A stretch of DNA of 64,000 nucleotides from a virus: IMG/VR virus record IMGVR_UViG_3300048672_000219, positions 1 through 64,000 of that record; one strand, 5' to 3'. Numbering within the stretch: the first letter of the stretch is position 1; every line of letters begins with the position of its first letter. Positions 16,501-25,423 of the stretch are shown piece by piece. The position numbers and the translations under genes are program-made. The notes below the pieces were generated by a model, which worked only from the letters and a program-made list of their open reading frames with translations, searched no databases and had not been told where the DNA came from.

Positions 16501-16761
16501 TCAATTCTCCTTCGGTTTATAAATAGTGTTACGAGTTTCAATCACTCCTGTTTCCTTGTCATAGCTTACAACATACGATGTATGAATGCAAGGGAAATCG
16601 TTCAAATGTATTGCAGGATGGTCTACAACAGTGAGGACAGCACTGTATCCTTTCTCTGGAGTGTTCCAGAGAGTTGTGTAGTGGACGATTGGTTTATCGT
16701 AATCGGCAGGGCGATTGTAAATCACTTTGTCGAAATACTCTTGTTCGTTTTTGAATGTCAT
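16501..16761 (-). CDS. hypothetical protein
   Basis: 86 aa from MTFKNEQEYFDKVIYNRPAD; AGGAAGAGACTAAA before ATG16761. Beta-rich C-terminal half (HTSYVVSYDKETGVIETRN). No family recognised. Confidence 0.6.
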   Translation of the reverse strand: MTFKNEQEYFDKVIYNRPADYDKPIVHYTTLWNTPEKGYSAVLTVVDHPAIHLNDFPCIHTSYVVSYDKETGVIETRNTIYKPKEN

Positions 16762-16762
16762 T

Positions 16763-17029
16763 TTAGTCTCTTCCTGTAGTGTAGTGTGGATAACAGCATT
16801 TCCCATAGCCTTCGTTACGCATGTGGTAGGATAGCTCACTGCTTTTAGTTGTAGGAGGGTTCTGCTCAAAATAAGCGTATTGGAATCCTTTTCTCCAGTA
16901 ATGAGAAGCCCATTTAATTCTGCTATCCTTGTATGGATTAATACTTAATGAGTAATGGCACAAAAGCGTAAAATACGCTTTTTTTCCTTCGGAAAATATA
17001 GTTTCTAGTGGCTCTAGTGAGGTAATCAT
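16763..17029 (-). CDS. hypothetical protein
   Basis: 88 aa, rich in Tyr/His/Cys toward the C-terminus (GKCCYPHYTTGRD). CAGGAGAACGGCTAA precedes ATG17029; one base separates its stop from the next start. Coding status inferred from the coupled arrangement. Confidence 0.5.
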   Translation of the reverse strand: MITSLEPLETIFSEGKKAYFTLLCHYSLSINPYKDSRIKWASHYWRKGFQYAYFEQNPPTTKSSELSYHMRNEGYGKCCYPHYTTGRD

Positions 17030-17113
17030 TTAGCCGTTCTCCTGTTGTGTGAATGCTGAGATGGGGACAAAAACCCACCCGTCCAAATATGCGTAGTCTG
17101 GTTGTGTTTTCAT
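17030..17113 (-). CDS. very small ORF (27 aa)
   Basis: MKTQPDYAYLDGWVFVPISA and on. ATG17113 overlaps the methyltransferase stop (ATGA); its TAA directly precedes the next ATG. It fits exactly between two genes and is otherwise unsupported. Confidence 0.42.
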   Translation of the reverse strand: MKTQPDYAYLDGWVFVPISAFTQQENG

Positions 17114-17631
17114 TTCTTTGTAATTTCCTCAAAGACAATTTGCTTGGGAAGCAAGTTTGAACAAATATAAACACTGGAGAATGGAGGATTCAAAGAAGGT
17201 TTTTGTTCAGCAAAGTCTTTAAAATATGCCACTCGTCGGTTCATGTACATAATCTCAAACGTGTTATCTCGGAACATTTCAAATCGCTTTTGACTTTCAA
17301 AAATACCTACAACACCTAACAGCATTCCAAAAGGTTTACCTCGTTTAAATAACTCTTGTAACACTTCTGTTTTCAAGGAATACGGAGGATTACTTAAAAT
17401 CAAATCACAATCAGGAGTTGCAGTTGTGAAGAAGTCTTGTCCGTTCTCCAAGTGAGTGTTAATCACTTCACATCCATGAAGCCGCAAGAGCTTCACAAAG
17501 TTAGAACTATCGTTGTCAAATGGACACCACACCTTGCTTCCAGTTTTAATGTATTTCAAAATAGGATTAATTGCATAGTCTGGTGTGTAAAATTCGTCAT
17601 TACCACTGTTTGCTACTTGATCTAGTTTCAT
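17110..17631 (-). CDS. putative adenine-specific methyltransferase
   Basis: 173 aa. LILSNPPYSL (NPPY 81-84) is motif IV of N6-adenine methyltransferases. FYTPDYAINPILKYI resembles the start of such enzymes, and VWCPFDNDSSNFVK stands where motif I would be, but without a clear FxGxG. It is short for a full DNA methyltransferase, so it could be a reduced or RNA-modifying enzyme. AAGGAGCACAA precedes ATG17631. Confidence 0.65.
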   Translation of the reverse strand: MKLDQVANSGNDEFYTPDYAINPILKYIKTGSKVWCPFDNDSSNFVKLLRLHGCEVINTHLENGQDFFTTATPDCDLILSNPPYSLKTEVLQELFKRGKPFGMLLGVVGIFESQKRFEMFRDNTFEIMYMNRRVAYFKDFAEQKPSLNPPFSSVYICSNLLPKQIVFEEITKK

Positions 17632-17640
17632 TTGTGCTCC

Positions 17641-20076
17641 TTAGTGGCATTCTGCCCAATTACGGCCAAGAATGTAATCGGCAGATAAAGTTACATTCAA
17701 ATCATAGTATCTACTGGCCTCTTTCACAGATTCCTGAATCAATTCCCCTGCGCGGCAATATCCTACATAATACCCTTTATCTGAATGCCCAACTTCAGAC
17801 CAAGTAGGGTTTTGAGCACGGAATTCTTTAGCTTCTTTCTCTTCCGCAAACATCTTCCATTTTACCAAAGCTTTTTGCATCTCCATCTGTGCTTCGTCAT
17901 GGTACGCGATAAGCTGCTGAACAAACTTTTTAGATTTCCAGTCGTCCTTCCAGAAATTTACAATAAGCCCTTCAGCTTTCAATTTTCGATTGTGAATAAC
18001 CATGGCACGTTTAGCACAAATAACACCAGCAGATTGGAACAAGAAATTAATCAAGGCACTAGCAGAGCGTGTTGGAACTTTGCGCCCATCCAAACCAAGG
18101 ATAAAAGTTTTCTTGCCCGTGGTTTCCCAATACTGCTTTAGCTTCTCTGCAAGAGCTTTCAGAGGAAAAGCAGATTCCCAATAAGCCGTATGAATCTTTC
18201 TTCCGTCATCCAAATCACAACCTACTGTTTTTGCTACCCGTGCAGGTTGCCCACCGTACGCACAGCAGTATTTTACAGACTTTGCGGGCGTTCGTCCAAA
18301 CACTCTCCCTAGCACTTCTGAAATCTTACTTGCAGTTTTAGTATGCACATCGTTAGGTTTCTCTTGTGTCAGAGAATGGCAATACGCCTTATCCTCTGCA
18401 TCATAACGCCAGCAATAATGAGATTCAATCATTGCTTCGAGCGATGCGAAATCATAGCCAAGTTGGACAAAACCTTGTGCCACATCAGTCCCAAACAAGC
18501 TGCGCATATTCTCACCATACAGCGAAGTAACACGGGGGATGTTCGTGCAAACCCGATGCTTGAATCTAGAGCTAGCTGCCCCGCAAGTATCTGCTGGAGT
18601 TGGAATGCGATGATCTTGGTTTATTCGATCAACACTTAGCCAACCTTTTTCCATTTCATCTTCATCATCATCTGGATCAATACCACCACCCAAAATACTA
18701 TTCCTACGATGGCTGTAAGTCAGGTAATGTGAAACATCCTCTGCATGGTTGAACGTTTCTTTCATAGCCAGCAAAGCAGGGTCAATCTCTTTCTCAACAC
18801 CCACTGTCAAAGTTGGGTTAGTGTAAACCTTCATTGGACGCTTCATATGGTCATGCTTCAGAAGCTTATCCCGCAAACCCTTTTCGGAATACACTTCTAA
18901 ATGCTCCATCCTATCCTTCTTAAACGGACTTGCCATTGTCTGCTCTATGTAGCGTTCTACAGCATCGACATACTTCTCAAGAGACAGCTTCTGCTTGCGG
19001 CTATCTACTGTCAAATCTCGCTCTTTGTACTGACTAGCTTTCCAACCTTCTTCAACAAGCCAGCCCTTAATATGCGTTGTGTCTTTAATTGTGGCAGGAA
19101 CATGCGTGACAATTGGTTCTTGCGGAATAGGCAGCACATATTCTTTGTCAAAGATTTTTGCTCTGAACTGCAACTCATCGAGTATGTTTTCAATCGTACC
19201 ACCATGTTTTTCTACCCACTTGACAATGTTAGCACTTAAAGTTCCATCTTTTTTAAACTGATTTTTTGGAGGAATAAATTCTTTTGCTGCTGTCTTACCG
19301 ATAGGTTTGGGTGGGATAAGAGGTTCTACAATTGCCCGTAGATTCTCCATCTTTTCATCTAAGTCCTTGACAAGCTCAATTGCTTTCTCTTTGTCAAAAT
19401 AGAAGCCACGATGTTCTTGATGAGTAATAATCTCAGCAACTGCTTTCTCAAGTTGGTAAGCATCATTCCACTTCCAATCACCCCATTCATTGCACAGGTA
19501 TTTCCAAATTTTAATCCCTACATGGCAATCTCGTTTGCAATACACAAGCATCTCTGGATGATATTGCAAGAACTCTGCCCCTCGTGGGGCATTGCTTTCA
19601 ATTAAGCCAAGCTCAATTGCTTTAGCTCGCCACTCAATCTTTTCAATACCTAGCAGTCGTCCGAAATAATCGACACTATGCGCACTACGAGTTGGATTTA
19701 GCGTCTTAGACATCACTAAAGTATCAGTGATTGTCATAGGTTTGCCACAAACAGAATCAGTACCTACATTGTAAAATTTACTTTCAGACCCTTGGCTTAC
19801 ACCAATTTCAAAGTCTACATCGTAAGCAGCCATCATAACCATGTGGTCATACGAAATAGAATTGTGTGCAATAAGCTCCGTGCAATTTTCAGCAAGAAAA
19901 TCTTTCACCTTTGTAAGCTCATCTCCTACAAACTCATATTCTTCCATAGTATCCACATTGATAAATACTGCACAATGCACTTTGAAATCATCTTTGAGTT
20001 TGTACGGGGACTGAGTGTAGTCCACTGAATCTGAATTCAGTAAGTTTGTTGCCTCAATGTCCCAATACAATCGCAT
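17641..20076 (-). CDS. family A DNA polymerase (T7 gp5-like)
   Basis: 811 aa. Replicative polymerase with 3'-5' exonuclease: WDIEATN (Asp6, Glu8, Exo I), AHNSISYD (71-77, Exo II); polymerase motif A in GYDFASLEAMIESHY, motif B in GRTPAKSVKYCCAYGG, motif C in AYHDEAQME. It ends NWAECH; the C-terminal His is the position that contacts helicase in T7. It is about 100 residues longer than T7 gp5, with extra sequence between exonuclease and palm (DDDEDEMEKGW region). It lies downstream of the primase-helicase, separated by an HNH gene. A host thioredoxin-type processivity loop was not identified. Confidence 0.95.
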   Translation of the reverse strand: MRLYWDIEATNLLNSDSVDYTQSPYKLKDDFKVHCAVFINVDTMEEYEFVGDELTKVKDFLAENCTELIAHNSISYDHMVMMAAYDVDFEIGVSQGSESKFYNVGTDSVCGKPMTITDTLVMSKTLNPTRSAHSVDYFGRLLGIEKIEWRAKAIELGLIESNAPRGAEFLQYHPEMLVYCKRDCHVGIKIWKYLCNEWGDWKWNDAYQLEKAVAEIITHQEHRGFYFDKEKAIELVKDLDEKMENLRAIVEPLIPPKPIGKTAAKEFIPPKNQFKKDGTLSANIVKWVEKHGGTIENILDELQFRAKIFDKEYVLPIPQEPIVTHVPATIKDTTHIKGWLVEEGWKASQYKERDLTVDSRKQKLSLEKYVDAVERYIEQTMASPFKKDRMEHLEVYSEKGLRDKLLKHDHMKRPMKVYTNPTLTVGVEKEIDPALLAMKETFNHAEDVSHYLTYSHRRNSILGGGIDPDDDEDEMEKGWLSVDRINQDHRIPTPADTCGAASSRFKHRVCTNIPRVTSLYGENMRSLFGTDVAQGFVQLGYDFASLEAMIESHYCWRYDAEDKAYCHSLTQEKPNDVHTKTASKISEVLGRVFGRTPAKSVKYCCAYGGQPARVAKTVGCDLDDGRKIHTAYWESAFPLKALAEKLKQYWETTGKKTFILGLDGRKVPTRSASALINFLFQSAGVICAKRAMVIHNRKLKAEGLIVNFWKDDWKSKKFVQQLIAYHDEAQMEMQKALVKWKMFAEEKEAKEFRAQNPTWSEVGHSDKGYYVGYCRAGELIQESVKEASRYYDLNVTLSADYILGRNWAECH

Positions 20077-20085
20077 TACTTCTCC

Positions 20086-20682
20086 TTATTGTCCATGTGT
20101 TTCAGAATAATCTTTACCCTGCTCAATTAGCTCCGCAATCATTTTAGCACGATATTCACAGGCTAGTCTATATGCTTCCTCTTTACCTAGCTTACTTATA
20201 TTGAAGTGTTTGCCTCTCAGAACTCCATCTACATCGTACCATCTTGCTACATAATATTCGGTAACTTTATGGTCATTAGGAAATGGGTGTGATTTCTTAT
20301 TCAGGCAAACACCTGTAGTGTCATCCAATCTGTTTTTAAACTTTGGGCGATTCCGTTTATTAGTGTCTTGTGGTACTTTGCGCAGATTTTGCAAATCGTT
20401 ATTTAGCTTATTCTGATCTGCATGGTCAATCTCAAACTCTGGTGTCAAATCTCCATACTCCATTTGGTATAGTATCCTAGCTAGTGAATAACTCTGACGT
20501 TTTAAAACTACTCTATAATATCCACAGTCATCTATATAAGTATTCACACGTTTTCCTATACGCTCACTTTTTCTACCTTTACTCAGAGTGCCGGGGTCTT
20601 TCCAACAGACGAAATTATTAATAACGCAGTAGTGTTGATGCAACCATTCTTTACTTGGTAACTCTTTAATATATGTAGGCAT
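20086..20682 (-). CDS. HNH homing endonuclease with AP2-like C-terminus
   Basis: 198 aa. HNH_3-type core: FEIDHADQNKLNNDLQNLRKVPQDTNKRNR (His87, Asn94/95), followed by a C-terminal stretch (DDTTGVCLNKK...YYVARWYDVDGVLRGKHFNISKLGKEEAYRLACEYR) typical of AP2 DNA-binding domains in phage HNH genes. It is inserted between helicase and polymerase genes, with its own promoter and only a weak ribosome site, the usual profile of a free-standing homing gene. Confidence 0.88.
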   Translation of the reverse strand: MPTYIKELPSKEWLHQHYCVINNFVCWKDPGTLSKGRKSERIGKRVNTYIDDCGYYRVVLKRQSYSLARILYQMEYGDLTPEFEIDHADQNKLNNDLQNLRKVPQDTNKRNRPKFKNRLDDTTGVCLNKKSHPFPNDHKVTEYYVARWYDVDGVLRGKHFNISKLGKEEAYRLACEYRAKMIAELIEQGKDYSETHGQ

Positions 20683-20711
20683 TTTGAAGTCCAATAGTTA
20701 TTCAGACGATC

Positions 20712-20740
20712 ATTATACCAGAAAACATCACTGTTGTCAA
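20712..20740 (-). promoter_or_regulatory. sigma70-type promoter of the HNH gene
   Basis: TTGACA (20735-20740), 17-bp spacer, TATAAT (20712-20717), directly upstream of the HNH gene and just after the primase-helicase stop. Confidence 0.85.
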
Positions 20741-20743
20741 GTT

Positions 20744-22459
20744 CTAGTAGAATCCCTTGTTCTCAGCAGGTTGAAACTCAGAAATACGTTCAGCCGCACT
20801 CTCCAAGAAGCCTTCCGGTGGTTCCAAATACTCACCTGTATCTTGGTCGTAATACACTTTGAAATAACCGCTGCGCCCGTATTTACGATCTTCCAGCAGA
20901 ACAATAGTCGAAGTGTTACGCTCTTTGTTAGAGATGTCTGGGTCTTTGTTGCGTTCAATACCCCACATATAATATGTAGAGCGCATCATAGCTCGACTAC
21001 CTGTGAATTGGTGACTCTGTACCTTACCCCCTCGTTCATGTGGTGGGCCGCTTTCTGGAGCTTTTAAGTGGCAGAAACAGTAGTAAATAAAGCCTAAGTC
21101 TTTTGCCATCTTGGAAAGCTCATCTGCAAAACGTTCCAGCAGCGTATTAGCCTCTGCTGCACTGACACCTGCCACCATACGAGAGATTGGATCGAGGACA
21201 ACATCTGTTACACCTTCCACTAGCACTGCATGTCGAATAGCCCCTTTTACAACATCCCAAGAACAAGCACCATAGTTATTGTAGTAAATGACATTATCAC
21301 CCACTTCATTTACTGCGTCTGTCAGAGTCTTTTGGTCAAAATACCCACGCGTAATATCGTAGATTTCTTTTCCATAAATATCTGTCAGAACCCCATCCTC
21401 TTGGACAAAAATAACTTTCTCTGGATTAGTGAAGTCTTTGCCATAAATCTTACCAGCAACTTTCTTACACGTAACTTCAGGTTCTTCTTCGAACTTAAAG
21501 AGTGCAATACGCCCACCTTCAGTTTTAATGACAAACTCACTTAACTGATTGACAAATTCGCTCTTACCTATCTTCACCCCTGCGCCAATATAGTGTCCCT
21601 CACCCAAACGTCGTCCAAGACTTAGTTTGGTCATGGAAGGCCAAGGCCAAGGCTTGCCTAGTTTTGGAAGCTCACAAGCTTTCTCTTTAAATGTCTCATA
21701 CTTGATAAACCCATCTGGTGTGTATTGCACTGGCTTCATACAAGCCCAATACAACTGATCTGCCATACCCTCCCGAATCATGTCCACAGGATCGTATTCA
21801 TCCGGCAGTGCAGCAACTTGAATCTCAGGCATTAGACTATACACTGCTGCAACAGCATCTTTGCCTTTCATAATCTTCTGCTTCTCACGTTCTTCTTGAG
21901 TTGCTTTATCTGCATCAAATACTAGAACACATTCTGCGAACTTTTTAATAAAAGCTTGATTTTGTTTTTGACCAAGATTTTGTACTGCATTGGCTGTACC
22001 ACTTGAAATGCTCACTACATTAGGATTACCTTGGGGGTATTTCTCTTTTAAGACACTCCAAGTTGCTGCACAATCGTACTCCCCCTCCGTAATGAACAGC
22101 TTCTTGCCGCCCGTCTTATTGGCTGCTACCATGCCGAACACATCGCATTTAGCACTTTGAAATGCAATGGTAGTGAAATGGAATGGTGCAACTTTGGGAA
22201 TGCACAAATCCCTCTTTTTAAATCCTACAATTTCCCCGTCAATTGTGTATGGGAAATAATGGGCAATCGGCGTTTTACCATCCTTCGGACTTAGTGCTGT
22301 GCGAATCTGGAAATGCTCTGCTGCTGCTTTGGAGATAAACCTTTCTGGAATAGCTAGAATAGGATACTTTAGTACATCCTCGATAGTCTCTTGCTCATAT
22401 TTGTTATTACTACTTTGTTTTGTCGCTGCCAAGTTTTTCTCTCCCTTAAAATACCCCAT
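20744..22459 (-). CDS. DNA primase-helicase (T7 gp4-like)
   Basis: 571 aa. Toprim motifs ITEGEYD (123-129) and VFDAD (180-184); a RecA-type helicase with Walker A GAGVKIGKS (292-300) and Walker B DVVLDPI. It should unwind DNA at the fork and prime lagging-strand synthesis. No N-terminal Cys4 zinc finger is visible, so priming specificity may differ, or this is a 4B-like form. ATG22459 follows GGGAGGGGTG and overlaps the previous stop (TGATG); 15 in-frame bases upstream from a TTG are less likely. Confidence 0.93.
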   Translation of the reverse strand: MGYFKGEKNLAATKQSSNNKYEQETIEDVLKYPILAIPERFISKAAAEHFQIRTALSPKDGKTPIAHYFPYTIDGEIVGFKKRDLCIPKVAPFHFTTIAFQSAKCDVFGMVAANKTGGKKLFITEGEYDCAATWSVLKEKYPQGNPNVVSISSGTANAVQNLGQKQNQAFIKKFAECVLVFDADKATQEEREKQKIMKGKDAVAAVYSLMPEIQVAALPDEYDPVDMIREGMADQLYWACMKPVQYTPDGFIKYETFKEKACELPKLGKPWPWPSMTKLSLGRRLGEGHYIGAGVKIGKSEFVNQLSEFVIKTEGGRIALFKFEEEPEVTCKKVAGKIYGKDFTNPEKVIFVQEDGVLTDIYGKEIYDITRGYFDQKTLTDAVNEVGDNVIYYNNYGACSWDVVKGAIRHAVLVEGVTDVVLDPISRMVAGVSAAEANTLLERFADELSKMAKDLGFIYYCFCHLKAPESGPPHERGGKVQSHQFTGSRAMMRSTYYMWGIERNKDPDISNKERNTSTIVLLEDRKYGRSGYFKVYYDQDTGEYLEPPEGFLESAAERISEFQPAENKGFY

Positions 22460-22641
22460 CACCCCTCCCGCCAAATATCGCCAACCTTCTCCATCAGTCT
22501 ATCATATTTATCCTTCAGCGTATCATACTCGCCACAGAGAATGTCATAGTCTTCAAATGTGACGTATTTACCCCACTTGTATTCCTTCATTTCCCAAATA
22601 TCCAATTTGACACAATGTAAGTCATATCGTTTAACAGTCAT
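22459..22641 (-). CDS. hypothetical protein (60 aa)
   Basis: 60 aa from MTVKRYDLHCVKLDIWEMKE; TTGGAGGGGTG before ATG22641. Charged, Tyr/Asp-rich (FEDYDILCGEYDTLKDKYDR), probably helical. Coupled to the helicase gene. Confidence 0.6.
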   Translation of the reverse strand: MTVKRYDLHCVKLDIWEMKEYKWGKYVTFEDYDILCGEYDTLKDKYDRLMEKVGDIWREG

Positions 22642-22736
22642 CACCCCTCCAAACACAATATCAAAAATCCAATCACAAATACCCACCAAGGAGCGCTGTA
22701 AGCTAGACAAACAATCAGGGCGAATATGGCAACCAT
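22641..22736 (-). CDS. membrane peptide (31 aa)
   Basis: MVAIFALIVCLAYSAPWWVF and on: one membrane segment covering almost the whole peptide. Its ATG overlaps the previous stop (TGATG) and its stop overlaps the next start, with AAGGA nine bases upstream. Confidence 0.5.
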   Translation of the reverse strand: MVAIFALIVCLAYSAPWWVFVIGFLILCLEG

Positions 22737-22942
22737 CACGTCCAGTCCTTCACAAATTCAAGTGCTGTATAAAGATCGTCCGTCTCAAATGTCTGCACGT
22801 CTTTGTCGCAAATTTTCTCAGTGACAATAAACATACCACCCTCTTGCACAATAACAAATTGTCCATCATAAGCATCCATAATCTGTGCTGTACGATTTTC
22901 GTCATTGAAGACAATTAGTAAATTTCTGTAAGTAATAGCCAT
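22736..22942 (-). CDS. hypothetical protein (68 aa)
   Basis: 68 aa from MAITYRNLLIVFNDENRTAQ, beta-rich then acidic helix. GGGAGAGTGTG before ATG22942; TGATG overlap with the gene upstream. Confidence 0.6.
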   Translation of the reverse strand: MAITYRNLLIVFNDENRTAQIMDAYDGQFVIVQEGGMFIVTEKICDKDVQTFETDDLYTALEFVKDWT

Positions 22943-23193
22943 CACACTCTCCCATTCAAAACAATAAACTCATCCAGCCATTCTTTAGGAATCTTCTGAC
23001 CATCTGCCAAATATCTCCCAATGGCTTCGTGAATTTCCTGCAAGCGAAGCACTCGCACAACTTCCATAGGACGTAAGCCGATTGGTGGCTTATGTGCAGT
23101 TGTTGAAACACAATCACTAGGAATCCATTTTGAATGACAATTACATTCTTCCAAAGGACTTGCACCACAATGTCTGCAATCGTAATGTGCCAT
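22942..23193 (-). CDS. small Cys-rich, possibly zinc-binding protein
   Basis: 83 aa from MAHYDCRHCGASPLEECNCH: CRHC and ECNCH could bind one zinc. The rest is helical. GGAGCGAGTA before ATG23193, overlapping the preceding TAA. No family recognised. Confidence 0.6.
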   Translation of the reverse strand: MAHYDCRHCGASPLEECNCHSKWIPSDCVSTTAHKPPIGLRPMEVVRVLRLQEIHEAIGRYLADGQKIPKEWLDEFIVLNGRV

Positions 23194-23528
23194 TACTCGC
23201 TCCAAAATTCAATATATTCTACAGGCTGCATTTCATGGACAGCCTTGAACCGATTCTCAGCAGTTTCTTGTGAGTCTCGCCATTGGATAAACTCTTCATA
23301 CTCAGGAGAGTCCCAGAACACTGTGTTGGGTTTCTCTTTTTCATAATCAACTCCAACTCGCTCACACGCTTTTTTCTTGTAGGCTTCATAGACATCATTC
23401 TCCATCTCGTCCAAAAATTGCTTGAACTTTTCCCAATCCTTCAAAGTGACAGGATGATCTGTTTTGTACAAACCACTCACTTTGTACTCTTCGTATGTGC
23501 CTGAAGCAAATGTAAAGAAGTAATTCAT
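23193..23528 (-). CDS. hypothetical protein (111 aa)
   Basis: 111 aa from MNYFFTFASGTYEEYKVSGL, rich in Tyr, Glu and Lys (WEKFKQFLDEMENDVYEAYKKK). GGAGGGTGAGTG before ATG23528. The N-terminal fold resembles small phage proteins of unknown role; no motif identified. Confidence 0.6.
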   Translation of the reverse strand: MNYFFTFASGTYEEYKVSGLYKTDHPVTLKDWEKFKQFLDEMENDVYEAYKKKACERVGVDYEKEKPNTVFWDSPEYEEFIQWRDSQETAENRFKAVHEMQPVEYIEFWSE

Positions 23529-23782
23529 CACTCACCCTCCAGCCGAGCAATAGCATGTTCCATAGCCAGAGCCTTCTTCAGATATTTCTGATAGCTCACA
23601 AGCTTTGCGAGTTGTTTGCGATATTTTTGTAGATAGGCATGGCAATCATATTCCTCTTCCAAATCCCCTTCCTCATCGGCCTCTTTCTTCCAATTTTTAA
23701 AGTCTTGAATCAGACGTTCCGTGAAAGAAATCTCTTCACGAGTTTTAGAAATCATCGACTGGATGGTGCTTGCATAATTCAT
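23528..23782 (-). CDS. coiled-coil protein (84 aa)
   Basis: 84 aa, almost entirely helical with heptads (ISKTREEISFTERLIQDFKN). AAGGAGAACACAA before ATG23782. Function unknown. Confidence 0.6.
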   Translation of the reverse strand: MNYASTIQSMISKTREEISFTERLIQDFKNWKKEADEEGDLEEEYDCHAYLQKYRKQLAKLVSYQKYLKKALAMEHAIARLEGE

Positions 23783-23793
23783 TTGTGTTCTCC

Positions 23794-24105
23794 TTATCGT
23801 TTAGCATCAATGAAAGTGTTATCCAAAGCCTGAACTACAACAGGGTCAGTGATGAACACACAATGATTGATATTGATACCAGCCCATTCATTACTCACCA
23901 GCGGATAATAGTAATTCTCTTCATCACCTACTCGTGCTTGATAGATAACCTTATAGACATCTCCCACTTTATACCAATTATAATCCTTTGCTTCCTTCAC
24001 AACAACATAAACTTGCTCAGGCTGGTGCAAGTCTTCCATTTCCTTTTGAATCTCTTCCAGTTGCTTCTGTAGAGCTTTCAGCTTTTGTTCTTTAGTTGTG
24101 TTCAC
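23794..24105 (-). CDS. coiled-coil plus beta domain protein (103 aa)
   Basis: 103 aa. N-terminal coiled coil (KLKALQKQLEEIQKEMEDL), then a beta-rich segment (VYVVVKEAKDYNWYKVGDVY). GTG start at 24105, seven bases after AAGGAG. No recognised family. Confidence 0.6.
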   Translation of the reverse strand: MNTTKEQKLKALQKQLEEIQKEMEDLHQPEQVYVVVKEAKDYNWYKVGDVYKVIYQARVGDEENYYYPLVSNEWAGININHCVFITDPVVVQALDNTFIDAKR

Positions 24106-24114
24106 TTGTTCTCC

Positions 24115-24687
24115 TTATTTATAAACTGCAATCAACAGTTCTCCCAGATTATCATAATACTGAAAATCTTCAAATTTGTCCAACACTTTCTTGAGATAAG
24201 CATTACCTTGTGCGTACAAAGTATTTGTCTTAAATATCGAGTTGTGTTTCACAGTGATGTTAAAGTCTTTGTCAGTTTTAATTTGACCATTCTTGTACCA
24301 AGCCTTGCAAATACTCAGCGGAAATTGATTCTCAACTTTGAAAGGACTGTCCTTGACAAGAATAAGCTGCACGTCAACATCATCAATCTGAGCGTTAAAC
24401 ACAGCACGAATATTTGGATTATGGTTGTACCAGTTTGGCAAATCGTCAGCAGCCTTGGACGAATCTACTTCAAATCCAGCAATCTTCAACATCTTATTGA
24501 TAATACCAATTTGCACATGATCTTTCACAGAGAAGAACAAGTCAATGTCTTTTGCTGGCTTGTTGAAATACCAGTCTCGCGGAGCGCCACCCGCAACAAT
24601 TGCAAATGGGTCAATAAGATAACTCATTGCCAAAGCACGATCTGCAACTGCTTGTTGCTTCTTGATTAGATTTTCATTTTCCGTCAC
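24115..24687 (-). CDS. nucleotidyltransferase (class II CCA-adding-like core)
   Basis: 190 aa. VAGGAPRDWYFNKPAKDIDLFF gives GG (33-34), RD (37-38) and DID (47-49), the signature of class II tRNA nucleotidyltransferases and related polymerase-beta folds. It has less than half the length of a CCA enzyme, so the RNA-binding body is missing. Possible roles are tRNA end repair or nucleotidylation of another target. GTG24687 follows CAGGAGAACAAA. An inverted repeat CGTCA-TTT-TGACG lies between its promoter and start (about 24708-24720). Confidence 0.75.
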   Translation of the reverse strand: MTENENLIKKQQAVADRALAMSYLIDPFAIVAGGAPRDWYFNKPAKDIDLFFSVKDHVQIGIINKMLKIAGFEVDSSKAADDLPNWYNHNPNIRAVFNAQIDDVDVQLILVKDSPFKVENQFPLSICKAWYKNGQIKTDKDFNITVKHNSIFKTNTLYAQGNAYLKKVLDKFEDFQYYDNLGELLIAVYK

Positions 24688-24729
24688 TTTGTTCTCCTGT
24701 TATAAACGTCATTTTGACGCGATGTGTGT

Positions 24730-24758
24730 ATGATAGACTAAATTTTACGGGTTGTCAA
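24730..24758 (-). promoter_or_regulatory. sigma70-type promoter of the nucleotidyltransferase operon
   Basis: TTGACA (24753-24758), 17-bp spacer, TATCAT (24730-24735). The -35 lies in the last codons of thyX. Confidence 0.78.
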
Positions 24759-25423
24759 GTGGCTTTCCACGTTTCTTCTACAACAGGAAATGCTTGATTA
24801 ACAGCTTCAGCAATCAAACGTGCCAGCATGACATGTTCCTCTTGTGTAACACCTTTCTCTAGTCGCACTTGCAGATAATGCACCCAAGAACGAATCGTAC
24901 CATTCACATAAGCACGAGACATTGTTAGCCCTTCCGGCAGCAAAGTTCTGGCAACCTCTTTAGCAATGCCTTTCTCAATTGCTTGAGTGTAATAATGCTT
25001 AACACTGTCAAGAAGATACTTCTGAGACTGTAACCACCACTCAGCAAGCTCTTTGTCATTCGTTTCAATACTATTCTGACGATTCTTATTATCTTGCAGG
25101 CGAACATCCCGATAACAGAAGGCATCACCCAAAGAAGTTACATCAGCATAACGCTGAGAGAACTCTTGGAAACTGAAGCTGCGATGACGCAGAAGTTGAC
25201 GCATAATATCGCGGGGCGCTTCCACTTCTACAACGGCATTAGCCATCTCAAGAGGACTCCAATGGTTATGCTTGACAAGGTACGCAAGCAGCTTGTCAGC
25301 AGTGTCCATATTCATTTGATTGTTTGGATTACTCACTCGTGCGCAGAACGCAATCAGTTCTTTGGCATTGTCAATACCTTCTACAACAGGTTTAGTTACT
25401 GCGATTAGTTTTGCATTCAGCAT
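24755..25423 (-). CDS. thyX: flavin-dependent thymidylate synthase
   Basis: 222 aa. The ThyX motif RHRxxSxQxxSxRY is RHRSFSFQEFSQRY (79-92). It makes dTMP from dUMP using methylene-tetrahydrofolate and FAD/NADPH. Residue count and the EVARTLLPEG..SRAYVNGTIRSW block fit the family. ATG25423 overlaps the upstream TAA (TAATG) behind GGAGAGAAG. Confidence 0.95.
   Translation of the reverse strand: MLNAKLIAVTKPVVEGIDNAKELIAFCARVSNPNNQMNMDTADKLLAYLVKHNHWSPLEMANAVVEVEAPRDIMRQLLRHRSFSFQEFSQRYADVTSLGDAFCYRDVRLQDNKNRQNSIETNDKELAEWWLQSQKYLLDSVKHYYTQAIEKGIAKEVARTLLPEGLTMSRAYVNGTIRSWVHYLQVRLEKGVTQEEHVMLARLIAEAVNQAFPVVEETWKAT

Noticed and set aside
17230-17700. Possible restriction partner for the methyltransferases
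   Set aside because: No endonuclease fold with restriction features found near either methyltransferase; they are probably protective orphans.
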